Of a stretch of 64,000 nucleotides of DNA, positions 8,771 to 17,220 are shown piece by piece. The notes beneath the pieces are model-generated. The model did not search any database, was not told where the DNA came from, and saw only the letters and a program-made list of their open reading frames with translations. The position numbers were made by a program, and so were the translations under genes. The number at the start of each line of letters is the position of its first letter. The stretch's first letter is position 1. The stretch is from Jannaschia sp. M317 (GTDB lineage: Bacteria; Pseudomonadota; Alphaproteobacteria; Rhodobacterales; Rhodobacteraceae), in NCBI RefSeq assembly GCF_025141175.1, contig NZ_CP081155.1:1579001-1643000 (forward strand), given 5' to 3'.

Positions 8771-9763
8771 TTAGTTCAGCGCAGCATCCGTGATCACAGA
8801 CGTCCACGCCCCCTCGGGTGCCGCAGAAATCACCGGATCCGACCCGCCGGCCAGAAGCGTATCCACCGTGCGCTGGTAGTCGGCCTCGTCCAGGGCGCCG
8901 TTCGAGCCTGCCGTCAGTTTGGCGATCTCGCCCATCATGCGGACCTGGTGGGCCTCGGTCTGGGCACCGGTCTCGTCGTTGTCGAGCACGATTTCGGCGG
9001 CCTCGCCCGGGTTCTCCTCGGCGTATTTCCAGCCCTTCATGGAGGCGCGGACGAATTTGACCATCTTCTCCTTGAAGGCCTCGTCCTCCAGGTTCTCCTC
9101 CAGCACGTAGATGCCGTCTTCGAGGGTGGCGACGCCCATGTCCTCGTATTTGAAGGTCACGAGTTCATCCTCGGAGACGCCCGCGTCCAGCACCTGACCG
9201 TATTCGTTGTAGGTCATCGTCGAGATGCAGTCGGCCTGGCGTTGCAGCAGGGGATCGACGTTGAAGCCCTGTTTGAGGACCGTGACGCCATCGTCGCCGC
9301 CGTCCGTGGAGATGCCTTCCTGCGACATCCACGACAGGAAGGGATATTCGTTGCCGAAGAACCAGACGCCGATGGTCTTGCCCTTGAAGTCCTGCGGGCC
9401 GGTGATGCCGGTGTCCTTCCAGCAGGTCAGCATCAGGCCGGAGGTCTTGAAGGGCTGGGCGATGTTGACGACCGGCAGACCCTTTTCGCGGGCGCTGAGG
9501 GCCGAGGGCATCCAGTTGAGCATGGCATCGGCACCGCCGCCGGCCAGCACCTGCGGGGGCGCGATGTCGGGGCCGCCGGGCAGGATGGTGACGTCGATGC
9601 CCTCTTCCTCGTAGAAGCCCTTGTCGAGGGCCACGTAGTAGCCCGCGAATTGCGCCTGGGTGACCCACTGCAGCTGCAGCGTCACGGAATTGGCGTGGCC
9701 GTCGGCCATGGCACCGCCGGTCATGGCAAGGGCCAGCGCCGCGGAAGTGATCAGGGTTTTCAT
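8771..9763 (-). CDS. ABC transporter substrate-binding protein, NMT1/ThiY type
   Basis: A 330-residue periplasmic binding protein with signal peptide (MKTLITSAALALAMTGGAMA) and the NMT1/THI5-like start of the mature domain (TLQLQWVTQAQFAGYYVALD, then GFYEEEGIDVTILPGGPD). This family binds pyrimidine-like ligands such as hydroxymethylpyrimidine. In this operon, with dihydropyrimidinase and beta-ureidopropionase upstream, a uracil/thymine-type or dihydropyrimidine ligand is the likely choice (inference). It is the last gene of a long minus-strand operon and has its own good ribosome site (CAGGAG). Confidence 0.88.
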   Translation of the reverse strand: MKTLITSAALALAMTGGAMADGHANSVTLQLQWVTQAQFAGYYVALDKGFYEEEGIDVTILPGGPDIAPPQVLAGGGADAMLNWMPSALSAREKGLPVVNIAQPFKTSGLMLTCWKDTGITGPQDFKGKTIGVWFFGNEYPFLSWMSQEGISTDGGDDGVTVLKQGFNVDPLLQRQADCISTMTYNEYGQVLDAGVSEDELVTFKYEDMGVATLEDGIYVLEENLEDEAFKEKMVKFVRASMKGWKYAEENPGEAAEIVLDNDETGAQTEAHQVRMMGEIAKLTAGSNGALDEADYQRTVDTLLAGGSDPVISAAPEGAWTSVITDAALN

Positions 9764-9816
9764 GTCGTCTCTCCTGTTGGGGGCGGAGGGTCCGCCCATT
9801 TGGTTGGCGCGCGTGT

Positions 9817-10650
9817 TCATCCGCGCGCTCTCTGGGAAGGATGCCAGAAGGTCAGCCGTTTTTCCAAGGCCGCGATGGCCCCGTAGGACAGGCTGCCCGC
9901 GATGGCCGCCACAACGATGGAGGCCCAGACCATCGGCAAGTTCAAGCGCCCCACTTCGGTGGAGATGCGAAACCCCATGCCCAGAGTCGGGCTGCCGAAG
10001 AATTCCGCGACGATGGCCCCGATGAGGGCAAGCGTCGTGGCGATCTTCAGTCCGTTGAAGATGAAGGGCAGGGCGGCTTGCAGCTTGAGGTAGCGCAATT
10101 CCTGCCCGGCGCTGGCCCCGTAGGTGCGCATCAGGTCGCGCTGCATGGTGCTGGTGTCGGCCAGTCCCGCAACGGTGTTCACCAGCACCGGGAAGAACAC
10201 CATGACGACGACGACCGCGGCCTTGGATTCCCAGCCAAAGCCGAACCACATGACCAGGATCGGCGCGGTGCCGACGATGGGCAGGGCCGCGACGAAGTTG
10301 CCCACGGGCAGCAGGCCCCGGCGCAGAAAGTCGGAGCGGGCGACCAACAGGCCGGTCGCGATGCCCGCGCCCGCACCGATGAGCCATCCGCTGAGCGCGC
10401 CCTTCAGGACGGTCTGCACGAAATCCGCCCAGAGGGTCGGCAGGTTGGCCGCGATGGCGGTCGCGATCTGGCTGGGGGCGGGCAGAATCACGGTGGGCAC
10501 AGCGAACAGGCGAACCGTCAGTTCCCACAGGATCAAAAGGGTTAGGCCGAACAGGATCGGGGCCGCCCAACCGCCCGCCGCGCTGCGCGCCACGCGAACG
10601 TTCAACGCCCAAAGCGCGGCCCAGGTGCCGAGGATCACAATCAGGTTCAT
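9817..10650 (-). CDS. ABC transporter permease (pyrimidine importer)
   Basis: A 277-residue inner-membrane permease of the TauC/SsuC-like binding-protein-dependent class with about six membrane segments. The cytoplasmic EAA-type loop is visible as YGASAGQELRYLKLQAALPF. Its ATG overlaps the stop of the preceding permease by 4 nt (ATGA). Two different permeases next to one ATPase and one binding protein point to a heterodimeric channel for the pyrimidine-type ligand. Confidence 0.88.
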   Translation of the reverse strand: MNLIVILGTWAALWALNVRVARSAAGGWAAPILFGLTLLILWELTVRLFAVPTVILPAPSQIATAIAANLPTLWADFVQTVLKGALSGWLIGAGAGIATGLLVARSDFLRRGLLPVGNFVAALPIVGTAPILVMWFGFGWESKAAVVVVMVFFPVLVNTVAGLADTSTMQRDLMRTYGASAGQELRYLKLQAALPFIFNGLKIATTLALIGAIVAEFFGSPTLGMGFRISTEVGRLNLPMVWASIVVAAIAGSLSYGAIAALEKRLTFWHPSQRARG

Positions 10651-11645
10651 CGCGCCAGCCCCATGCGTTTCAATGTCACCCGTTCCAGCACCGCGATGAT
10701 CGCGACCAGGCCCGCCGCCACGATGGCCGCACCAAACAGCGCGGACCAGATCTGCACGGTCTGGCCATAATAGCTGCCTGCCAGCAGCCGCGCGCCCAGG
10801 CCGCGCACGGCCCCGGTCGGCAGCTCGCCGATGATGGCCCCGACGACGGCGGCGGCGACGGCGATCTTGAGCGAGGCAAAGAGATAGGGCAGCGACGAGG
10901 GCAGGCGCAGGCTGATCAGGGTGCGCAGGGGCGACGCGTTCCAGGTACGCATCAGGTCCAGGTCGGCGGGCGAGGGCGCGCGCAGACCCTTTACCATGCC
11001 GACAGTGACCGGGAAAAAGCTGAGGTAGGCAGAAATGATCGCCTTGGGGATCATTCCCTGCACCCCCACGGAGTTCAGGACCACGATGATCATCGGCGCG
11101 ATGGCCAGAATCGGGATCGTCTGCGAGGCGATGGCCCAGGGCATGACGCTGAGGTCCATGACCCGGCTGTAGACGATGCCCACAGCCAGCAGAATTCCCG
11201 CCAGCGACCCGATGGCAAAGCCCAACAGCGTTGGTCCCAGTGTGATGCCCGCGTGGAACACGAGGCTGCGCTTGGAGGTGATCTTTTTGCCGACGGTGGT
11301 GTCCCAGAGCTCGGCCAGGATCTGATGGGGGGCGGGCAGGCGGGGGCGGTCCTGCACAAAGGCCCCGGACAGGGCGGGGCCGGGGTTCGCCAGCGCAATG
11401 GTGACGCCCGAAAGGTCGCGGCGTTCGGCGGCGGTGGGCGGGTCGATGACGGCACCGGCGCGCTCTGCCTCCAGCACGGATTGTTGGGCGTTCATCGGAA
11501 TACAGGCGACATACCACAGCAGCAGCAGCGCGGCGACGACGGTCAGGATCGGCACGAGGCTGTGGGCCAGACCGCGCCAGGCGCGGGCGACCGTGCCGGA
11601 ACGTCCCGTTGCGGCACCGGGGGCAGAGAGGGGGGCGTCGGTCAT
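10647..11645 (-). CDS. ABC transporter permease (pyrimidine importer)
   Basis: A permease of about 332 residues, longer than its partner because a loop of some 60 residues sits between the first membrane helix and the transport domain (roughly residues 50-110). The EAA loop is TWNASPLRTLISLRLPSSLP. Starts at ATG 11645; a GTG two codons upstream is also possible. It is translationally coupled to the downstream permease. The 247 bp between it and the acetyltransferase gene at 11893 show no convincing gene. Confidence 0.85.
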   Translation of the reverse strand: MTDAPLSAPGAATGRSGTVARAWRGLAHSLVPILTVVAALLLLWYVACIPMNAQQSVLEAERAGAVIDPPTAAERRDLSGVTIALANPGPALSGAFVQDRPRLPAPHQILAELWDTTVGKKITSKRSLVFHAGITLGPTLLGFAIGSLAGILLAVGIVYSRVMDLSVMPWAIASQTIPILAIAPMIIVVLNSVGVQGMIPKAIISAYLSFFPVTVGMVKGLRAPSPADLDLMRTWNASPLRTLISLRLPSSLPYLFASLKIAVAAAVVGAIIGELPTGAVRGLGARLLAGSYYGQTVQIWSALFGAAIVAAGLVAIIAVLERVTLKRMGLAR

Positions 11646-11892
11646 GCGCACATCCGGTCGTTGGTGTAGGAAGGCTGGCTGGATGCGAGGACTTGCAGAT
11701 CCGTGGCGAGAGGCGGCGGCGCGCCAAGGTCACCCTGCGCCTGCGGCGTCGCGGGCCCGATGGGGCGCATTCGATGGATTGCACCGGTCGCAGCGGGCGC
11801 GGGTCTGTCGCCACCCCGGGCGGCACAGGACCGTGCGTCGAGGACAGCGGCCCGCGATGCGGAGGGGCGCGCGGTCTGAATCCCAGCCCTTG

Positions 11893-12315
11893 TCATGCGT
11901 GCCACTCCATCCGGAGTTCGGGGACGCCGTCGGCGCCAGCCAGATCGCGTGCCGTCACGACAAAACCTTCGCGGGTGTAGAACCGGTGCGCCGCCTCATT
12001 TGGCATATGGCTGTTGAGCGACAGAAAGCTGCGTCCCTGTTTCGCGCGGTCGATCAACGCCTTGCCGATGCCCCGTCCCGGTGTGCCGACATAAAGCCCC
12101 CGGATATGGTCGCTGTCGGCGTCCAGAGAGAGATAGCCCAGCGGGGCGTCGTTCTGTGCCACGTAGGCTTCGCGTTGGGGGAAGGCGTCGCGCATCATCT
12201 GCGTCAGCGCGGCCTCGCTGGGGCCTTCGGGCATCCAGCCGGAGACATCGAGCCAATGCCGCACGATGCGGGCACAGGCCGGGGCGTCGCCGGCGGTTGC
12301 GCGGCGGATCTTCAT
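11893..12315 (-). CDS. GNAT family acetyltransferase
   Basis: A 140-residue GNAT protein: N-terminal IRRATAGDAPACARIV, the acetyl-CoA loop in LYVGTPGRGIGKALIDRAK, and a C-terminal N-x-x-A-x-x-F-Y element (NEAAHRFYTREGF). It is a paralogue of the product encoded at 12485-12910; both share the LxxAKxGRxxLSL stretch. ATG 12315 overlaps the stop of the 57-residue membrane protein upstream. It lies inside the pyrimidine operon; the acceptor is unknown. Confidence 0.82.
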   Translation of the reverse strand: MKIRRATAGDAPACARIVRHWLDVSGWMPEGPSEAALTQMMRDAFPQREAYVAQNDAPLGYLSLDADSDHIRGLYVGTPGRGIGKALIDRAKQGRSFLSLNSHMPNEAAHRFYTREGFVVTARDLAGADGVPELRMEWHA

Positions 12316-12485
12316 GAGGTGCCCCAACGTTTCCAGATCCGCCAAAGGGCCGATCCGATCACAAAGAGCGCGACAGCATCCAGAAAGGGTTTGGCCGGGA
12401 TGTCGGCAAAGGCCTCGGCAAAGAGAAACCAGAGCGCCACGAGGATCGAGACGATATCGGCGAGGGATTTGCCCAGCGTTTCCAT
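12312..12485 (-). CDS. 57-residue membrane protein
   Basis: A short ORF joined to its neighbours by ATGA overlaps at both ends (12485 with the upstream GNAT stop, 12312 with the downstream GNAT start), which strongly supports translation. The product has two hydrophobic segments (IVSILVALWFLFAEAF and FLDAVALFVIGSALW) and a basic C-terminus (RIWKRWGTS). No family recognised. It is sandwiched between two paralogous acetyltransferases. Confidence 0.75.
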   Translation of the reverse strand: METLGKSLADIVSILVALWFLFAEAFADIPAKPFLDAVALFVIGSALWRIWKRWGTS

Positions 12486-12910
12486 CACGCGGCCCAGGCC
12501 AGGTGGACGTCCGGCAGGCGTTCTTCGTTGTCGGCCTCTGTGCGCGCGACCTCGCGCACGCCATTGGCGGCGCAGAAGCGGCGCGCCCCGTCATTTGCCT
12601 GAAACGTCCAGAGTGACAGGCTGTTCCGTCCCGTCTTGGCCTGGTCCAGCAGGGCGCGTTCCCGTCCGAGGCCACGCGCCCGCGGGGCGAGACAGAGCGC
12701 GGTGACCATGCCGCCGTCCTGGGCCGCCAGAAAGCCGTCGACCGGTGCGTCGGTCACCCAGACGGTTTGGCGGGGCAGGACCCGTTCGGCGGAGTGGTGG
12801 CGTACATCCGCGTGGCTGTGGACGCGCGTCATCCCGTCGGTCGCGTCGACCCAGTCGTTCAGGATCCCGGCGCAGGCGGCGGCATCGGCGGGGGGTGCGG
12901 GTCGGATCAT
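12485..12910 (-). CDS. GNAT family acetyltransferase
   Basis: A 141-residue GNAT protein, start IRPAPPADAAACAGILNDW, acetyl-CoA loop region CLAPRARGLGRERALLDQAK, and the C-terminal NDGARRFCAANG. It is related to the GNAT encoded two genes downstream. The start overlaps the stop of the ABC ATPase gene (12907-12910), so it belongs to the same transcript. Substrate unknown. Confidence 0.82.
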   Translation of the reverse strand: MIRPAPPADAAACAGILNDWVDATDGMTRVHSHADVRHHSAERVLPRQTVWVTDAPVDGFLAAQDGGMVTALCLAPRARGLGRERALLDQAKTGRNSLSLWTFQANDGARRFCAANGVREVARTEADNEERLPDVHLAWAA

Positions 12911-13680
12911 GCAGCCTCCATCCCTTCGCGCAGGCCTTCGCGGACGCGGTGGGCGATGGCCAGGAATTCAGGCGTGTCGCGGATGTCGAGCGGGCGGTCG
13001 CGGGGCAGAGGGCTGTCGATGACGTCGGTGATCCGCCCCGGTCGGGGGGACATGACGACGATCTTGGTGGACAGATAGACCGCCTCGGGGATGGAATGGG
13101 TGACGAAAAGGGTCGTCTTGTTGGTGCGTTTCCACAGCGCGAGCAGTTCTTCGTTCAACCGATCGCGGACGATTTCATCCAGCGCGCCGAAGGGTTCGTC
13201 CATGAGCAGGATCGGCGCGTCGAAGGCGAGCGCGCGCGCGATGGAGGCGCGTTGCTGCATGCCGCCGGACAGCTGCCAGGGGTATTTGTTGGCGAACTGG
13301 CCCAGTTCGACCAGGTCGAGAACATCGCGCATCCGCTGATCCCGATCCGCGCGGGAATAGCCCATGATTTCCAGCGGCAAGGTCACGTTCTTGCCGATGG
13401 TGCGCCAGGGGTAGAGGCCGGCGGCCTGAAAGACGTAGCCATAGGCGCGGGCGCGGCGGGCCTCGTCCGGGGTCATGCCGTTGACCTGCAGGGTGCCGCC
13501 GGTGGGGGTCTCAAGGGCCGCGACGCAGCGCAGGAAGGTGGTCTTGCCGCAGCCGGAGGGGCCGATGAAGGAGACGAATTCGCCTTCGTTGATGTCGAGC
13601 GAGACGTCCTTGAGGGCGTGGACGGGGCCGTCGCCGGTCTGGAAGGTGAGGTCTAGGGATTGGGCGGAGATTGTGGTCAT
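12907..13680 (-). CDS. ABC transporter ATP-binding protein (pyrimidine importer)
   Basis: A 257-residue ATPase with Walker A GPSGCGKTT (about 40-48), Q-loop FQAAGLYPW, signature LSGGMQQR, Walker B ILLMDEPFGALD and H-loop VTHSIPEA. It belongs to the TauB/SsuB/ThiZ group that partners NMT1-type binding proteins. With the two permeases and binding protein further along the operon it makes a complete importer. It follows the HNH gene by a single base. Confidence 0.9.
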   Translation of the reverse strand: MTTISAQSLDLTFQTGDGPVHALKDVSLDINEGEFVSFIGPSGCGKTTFLRCVAALETPTGGTLQVNGMTPDEARRARAYGYVFQAAGLYPWRTIGKNVTLPLEIMGYSRADRDQRMRDVLDLVELGQFANKYPWQLSGGMQQRASIARALAFDAPILLMDEPFGALDEIVRDRLNEELLALWKRTNKTTLFVTHSIPEAVYLSTKIVVMSPRPGRITDVIDSPLPRDRPLDIRDTPEFLAIAHRVREGLREGMEAA

Positions 13681-13681
13681 T

Positions 13682-14335
13682 TCAATGCGCCAGTACTCGC
13701 ATCAGGCCATCCCATTCACTTGGTATGGGCGCTCGCTCGCGAGGATCGGTCAGGCCAAGTTCCCTCAGGTGATAATCGTTCTTAGCAAAGTTGCATGGCG
13801 CACAAGTGATCACGACATTTTCCATCGAACTGTCGCCACCGTGCTTAAACGGAATGACATGATCGAATTGAAGCCACAGGCACTGAAAAGCAGCATGCTG
13901 CTCCGCATTCTTCGAGCCCCACCGCAAAGCGTTAGGATACTCCAAGTGCACACTCTTTCTCACTTCCATCGGAATCACTGGTACACCACAGAAACGGCAG
14001 CGATAGCCGTCACGGGCAATCAATAATCGCTTGGTTGCAGCTCCTGGCATGCGCTCCTTCGCTTTCGGCAGGCTTTCCGGCAAGGACTCTACATGCCGCC
14101 GACGCAGATAGTGGACTTGATCGGGATAGTTTTTTGCCGAGCCCCACATCGTCTCGACATAGTCCCGAATCTCGGGAGTATCGGCATCGGCGATGAGGGT
14201 CGCTGCCTCCGATCTGCTCCCAGAGACATGGGCATCGGCAGCCTTGTCCAATAGGTCTACAGCGCGCCAAACATGGCTTGTCGGCACCCTCAGACAGTCT
14301 CGCGGCTCCCAGTAGGTCGGGTCTTCGGTATTCAT
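13682..14335 (-). CDS. HNH endonuclease inside the pyrimidine operon
   Basis: A 217-residue protein with a C-terminal HNH domain: CRFCGV zinc pair, QFDHVIPFKHGGDSS with the catalytic His, and NVVITCAPCNFAKND with the second Cys pair and Asn. The N-terminal ~110 residues are unrecognised. ATG 14335 overlaps the dihydropyrimidinase stop (ATGA), and the stop is one base from the ATPase start. Base composition is visibly less GC-rich than in both neighbours, suggesting a later insertion that kept the operon's coupling. Target DNA unknown. Confidence 0.85.
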   Translation of the reverse strand: MNTEDPTYWEPRDCLRVPTSHVWRAVDLLDKAADAHVSGSRSEAATLIADADTPEIRDYVETMWGSAKNYPDQVHYLRRRHVESLPESLPKAKERMPGAATKRLLIARDGYRCRFCGVPVIPMEVRKSVHLEYPNALRWGSKNAEQHAAFQCLWLQFDHVIPFKHGGDSSMENVVITCAPCNFAKNDYHLRELGLTDPRERAPIPSEWDGLMRVLAH

Positions 14336-15798
14336 CACACCCCCGCCGGAATGTTCAGCGGGTTGCGCTCGATCTTGCGCGGCGTGTTCAGCGCCTTCCA
14401 TTTCGACAGGGCCTTGGCGGCGCTTGCGTTCGGCGGGCGGCGGATGAACTTGCCGCGACCCGGCTGCGGTTGGGAGTTCTGGCCGTGGGCCCAGACCACG
14501 TCGCCACGCGACAGGGTGTAGCGGGGGGCGGCTTTCAGCTCCATGCCTTCGAAGACGTTGTAGTCGATGATCGACTTTTGCGCCGCGACCGAAACCGTGC
14601 GGTGAATGGACGGGTCCCAGACCACCAGATCGGCGTGGCCGCCCACGTGGATGCCGCCCTTCATCGGATAGATGTTCAGGATCTTGGCGATGTTGGTCGA
14701 TGTGGTGGCGACGAATTCCTCGGGTGTCAGGCGACCCGTCTCGACGCCCTGGGTCCAGAGCATCGCCATGCGTTCCTCTAGGCCCCCGGTGCCGTTGGGG
14801 ATCAGGGTGAAATTTTCCAGCCCCATGCGCTTTTGCTCGTCAGAGAAGGCGGCGTGGTCGGTGGCCACGACCTGCAAGGACCCCGACGCCAGACCGGCCC
14901 AGAGGCTGTCCTGGTGCATCTTGTTGCGGAAGGGCGGGGACATGACGCGGCGGGCGGCATATTGCCAGTCCTTGTTGAAATACTCGGACTCGTCCAGCGT
15001 CAGGTGCTGGATCAGCGGCTCACCGTAGACGCGCATCCCCTTTTGGCGGGCGCGGCGGATGGCTTCGTGCGCCTGCTCGCAGGAGACGTGCACGATATAA
15101 AGCGGGCATCCGGCGGCATCGGCGATCATGATGGCGCGGTTTGCGGCCTCGCCCTCGACCTCGGGGGGGCGGGAATAGGCGTGGCCCTCGGGGCCGGTGA
15201 TGCCCTCGGCCAGAAGCTGTTCCTGCTTGGCGGCCACGATGTCACCGTTCTCGGCGTGGACCAGCGGCAGGGCACCCAGTTCGGCGCAACGCCGGAAGGA
15301 CGCGAACATCTCGTCGTCCTCGACCATCAGGGCGCCCTTGTAGGCCATGAAGTGCTTGAAGGTATTGATGCCGCGCTCGCGGACGACGGTCTCCATCTCG
15401 TTGAAGATGCCCTCGTTCCAGCCGGTGATCGCCATGTGGTAGGAAATGTCGGTGCAGATCTGGTCCTTCGACTTGCGGTCCCAGTCATCGATCGCGTTCA
15501 GAAGGCTGCCGTCTTCGCCCGGCAGGCAGAAATCGACCAGCATCGTGGTGCCACCGGCGGCGGCGGCGAAGGTGCCGGATTCAAAGGTCTCGGCGGCGGT
15601 TGTGCCCATGAAGGGCATTTCCAGATGGGTGTGCGGGTCGATGCCGCCGGGGATGACGTAAGCGTCGGTCGCGTCGATGACCTCGTCGCCGGTCAGGTTC
15701 TCGCCGATCTGGGCGATGTGTTCGCCCTCGATCAGGACGTCTGCTTTCCACTGAAGGTCGGCGGTGACGATTGTGCCGTTCTTGATGACCTTGGACAT
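14335..15798 (-). CDS. hydA: dihydropyrimidinase (hydantoinase)
   Basis: A 487-residue amidohydrolase that opens dihydrouracil/dihydrothymine to N-carbamoyl-beta-amino acids, step two of reductive pyrimidine degradation. Metal ligands are in place: DPHTH (His56, His58), the carbamylated Lys in MAYKG (Lys154), VHAENGD (His181), YIVHVSC (His237) and VATDHAAF (Asp314). Length is normal for the family. Start ATG 15798 has a GGAGGA ribosome site. It lies between the beta-ureidopropionase and the importer genes. Confidence 0.93.
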   Translation of the reverse strand: MSKVIKNGTIVTADLQWKADVLIEGEHIAQIGENLTGDEVIDATDAYVIPGGIDPHTHLEMPFMGTTAAETFESGTFAAAAGGTTMLVDFCLPGEDGSLLNAIDDWDRKSKDQICTDISYHMAITGWNEGIFNEMETVVRERGINTFKHFMAYKGALMVEDDEMFASFRRCAELGALPLVHAENGDIVAAKQEQLLAEGITGPEGHAYSRPPEVEGEAANRAIMIADAAGCPLYIVHVSCEQAHEAIRRARQKGMRVYGEPLIQHLTLDESEYFNKDWQYAARRVMSPPFRNKMHQDSLWAGLASGSLQVVATDHAAFSDEQKRMGLENFTLIPNGTGGLEERMAMLWTQGVETGRLTPEEFVATTSTNIAKILNIYPMKGGIHVGGHADLVVWDPSIHRTVSVAAQKSIIDYNVFEGMELKAAPRYTLSRGDVVWAHGQNSQPQPGRGKFIRRPPNASAAKALSKWKALNTPRKIERNPLNIPAGV

Positions 15799-15815
15799 GG
15801 GTTCCTCCGGGGGGA

Positions 15816-16034
15816 TTACAGGCAGATCGGATTGCCGGTTTCGTCGAAGACGCCGATTTCGGTGTCGTTCAGCGTGTAGCGATAGCAGCCATCCACGACG
15901 CGCACCGCGCCGGGGGTCAGGTCCAGCGGGACCCGTGCGGCCACGGCGGGCGGCAGTTGCGTGGCCGGGGCCGGTGGGGACGGCGGGGCCGTCACGCAAG
16001 CCGCAAGCAGCAGCAGGGGGAGCAGGCGGATCAT
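15816..16034 (-). CDS. small lipoprotein
   Basis: A 72-residue precursor with a short signal sequence ending in the lipobox LLLAAC (Cys13), then a Pro/Ala linker and a small domain ending CYRYTLNDTEIGVFDETGNP-ICL. It resembles the next upstream lipoprotein in its final 25 residues (Cys-Tyr-x-Tyr ... Cys-Leu end). Possibly a disulfide-bonded mini-domain in the periplasm. Role in the operon unknown. Confidence 0.75.
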   Translation of the reverse strand: MIRLLPLLLLAACVTAPPSPPAPATQLPPAVAARVPLDLTPGAVRVVDGCYRYTLNDTEIGVFDETGNPICL

Positions 16035-16041
16035 GGCATCC

Positions 16042-16287
16042 TCACAGGCAATACTGCGACCCGCGCGGGGTCAGAACGGGATAGGTTTGGCCCTGGTAGA
16101 CGTAGCCATAGCAGTTCTGCCAAAGCCGCACGTCCGCATCGAAGACCCCGCGTGGCAGCAGTTGGCGCACGGCGAAGGGCACCGGCGCGTCCGACGCCAC
16201 ATAGCGGTCCGGGTTGGTGACCGGGGCGCTGATCGACGGGGCGCAGGCGGCCAGCGTCAGCAGGGCGAGGGTCAGGCTAATCCGCAT
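16042..16287 (-). CDS. small lipoprotein, related to its neighbour
   Basis: An 81-residue precursor with lipobox LTLAAC (Cys15) and a C-terminal segment CYGYVYQGQTYPVLTPRGSQ-YCL matching the layout of the neighbouring lipoprotein. It overlaps the end of the aldolase-like gene by 11 nt. Only 7 bp separate the two lipoprotein genes, so this looks like a tandem duplication that diverged. Confidence 0.75.
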   Translation of the reverse strand: MRISLTLALLTLAACAPSISAPVTNPDRYVASDAPVPFAVRQLLPRGVFDADVRLWQNCYGYVYQGQTYPVLTPRGSQYCL

Positions 16288-17023
16288 AATCGGGGTCCTC
16301 TCTGTCGAGGATGCGCTTCATCTCCTCGAAGTGGGTCAGGCGTTCTGTGTGGTCGTTGTCCCAGCCCTGGGCGGTTTCCTCGGCCAGGGGGTCGGGCATG
16401 ATGGCCAGCGGCTGTCCGGTGGAATAGGCCAGCACCATCGTCCGGGCGGCGCGTTCCAGGTGATACATCGCGTCGAAGGCCATCGCGGGCGAGGCGCCCA
16501 GCGTGGTGACCCCGTGGTTGCCCATCATCACGGCGGAATGGTTGCCGATGGTGCGGGAAATCCGCTCTCCTTCTTCGGCGTGCAGGGCCACGCCGCCGAA
16601 GGCCAGGTCATAGGCCAGACGGTTGTGGAACCGCGCGGTGACCTGGTCGATGGGCTTGATCGTCGGATCCTTCAGCCCCGCCAGCGCGGTGGCGTAGGCG
16701 GGATGCAGGTGCAGGGCGACGCGCGCCTGCGGCAGGTTGCGGTGCAACGCAGAGTGGATCATCCAGGCCGAGGGGTCCGGCGCATCGGGGCGGTCCATCG
16801 TGGTCGGATCGTCGGCATCCACCAGGAGCAGGTCCGACGCCTTGATCCGGGAGAAATGCCGCCAGCGCGGGTTCACGAGGAATCTTTTGCCGTCTTCGGA
16901 CACCGCCGCCGAAAAATGGTTGGCCACCGCCTCGTGCCAGCCCGCACGCGCCGCCAGTCGAAAACAGGCGGCCAGGTCGATGCGCAACTGCGTCTCGTCC
17001 AGGTCGGGGGTGCCGTCGGCCAT
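16277..17023 (-). CDS. class II aldolase/adducin-domain protein
   Basis: A 248-residue protein of the class II aldolase/adducin fold: N-terminal EAVANHFSAAV, the metal-site pair in ALHLHPAYATAL, and the third His in MMGNHGVTTLG. ATG 17023 follows AAGGAGG; the TTG two codons upstream is less likely. In this operon it might act on a C3 product such as malonic semialdehyde or methylmalonate semialdehyde derivatives, but that is inference. Its gene lies between beta-ureidopropionase and dihydropyrimidinase. Confidence 0.82.
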   Translation of the reverse strand: MADGTPDLDETQLRIDLAACFRLAARAGWHEAVANHFSAAVSEDGKRFLVNPRWRHFSRIKASDLLLVDADDPTTMDRPDAPDPSAWMIHSALHRNLPQARVALHLHPAYATALAGLKDPTIKPIDQVTARFHNRLAYDLAFGGVALHAEEGERISRTIGNHSAVMMGNHGVTTLGASPAMAFDAMYHLERAARTMVLAYSTGQPLAIMPDPLAEETAQGWDNDHTERLTHFEEMKRILDREDPDYAD

Positions 17024-17025
17024 GG

Positions 17026-17220
17026 TCAATCCTCCTTGGGCGCGGTGAAGCGCAGGAAGGCGTAGTAGGCGGCCGTGGCCAGCACCGTGACCAACACGGC
17101 AGAGGCGATGGCCCCCAAGGTGATGCCCCCCGCCCGGTAGACATCAAAGACCAGGTTGATGACCAGAAAGATGCCAGCGAAATTCGCGGTCTTCTTGTTG
17201 ATGGACGGCGGCGCGCTCAC
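17026..17220 (-). CDS. 64-residue membrane protein
   Basis: A small ORF starting at GTG 17220 within the stop of the beta-ureidopropionase gene (GTGA overlap). The product has two hydrophobic helices (FAGIFLVINLVFDVY and LGAIASAVLVTVLATAAYYAF) and a charged tail. No family recognised. The overlap and the downstream spacing of 3 nt to the aldolase start support translation. Confidence 0.7.
   Translation of the reverse strand: MSAPPSINKKTANFAGIFLVINLVFDVYRAGGITLGAIASAVLVTVLATAAYYAFLRFTAPKED

Noticed and set aside
9817..11826. 669-codon minus frame running across both permeases
   Set aside because: Only the final 277 codons (from 10650) are the real permease; the rest is an out-of-frame read of the upstream permease.
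11646..11892. Possible 87-codon gene on the minus strand
   Set aside because: No ribosome site, low-complexity composition and no coupling with neighbours.
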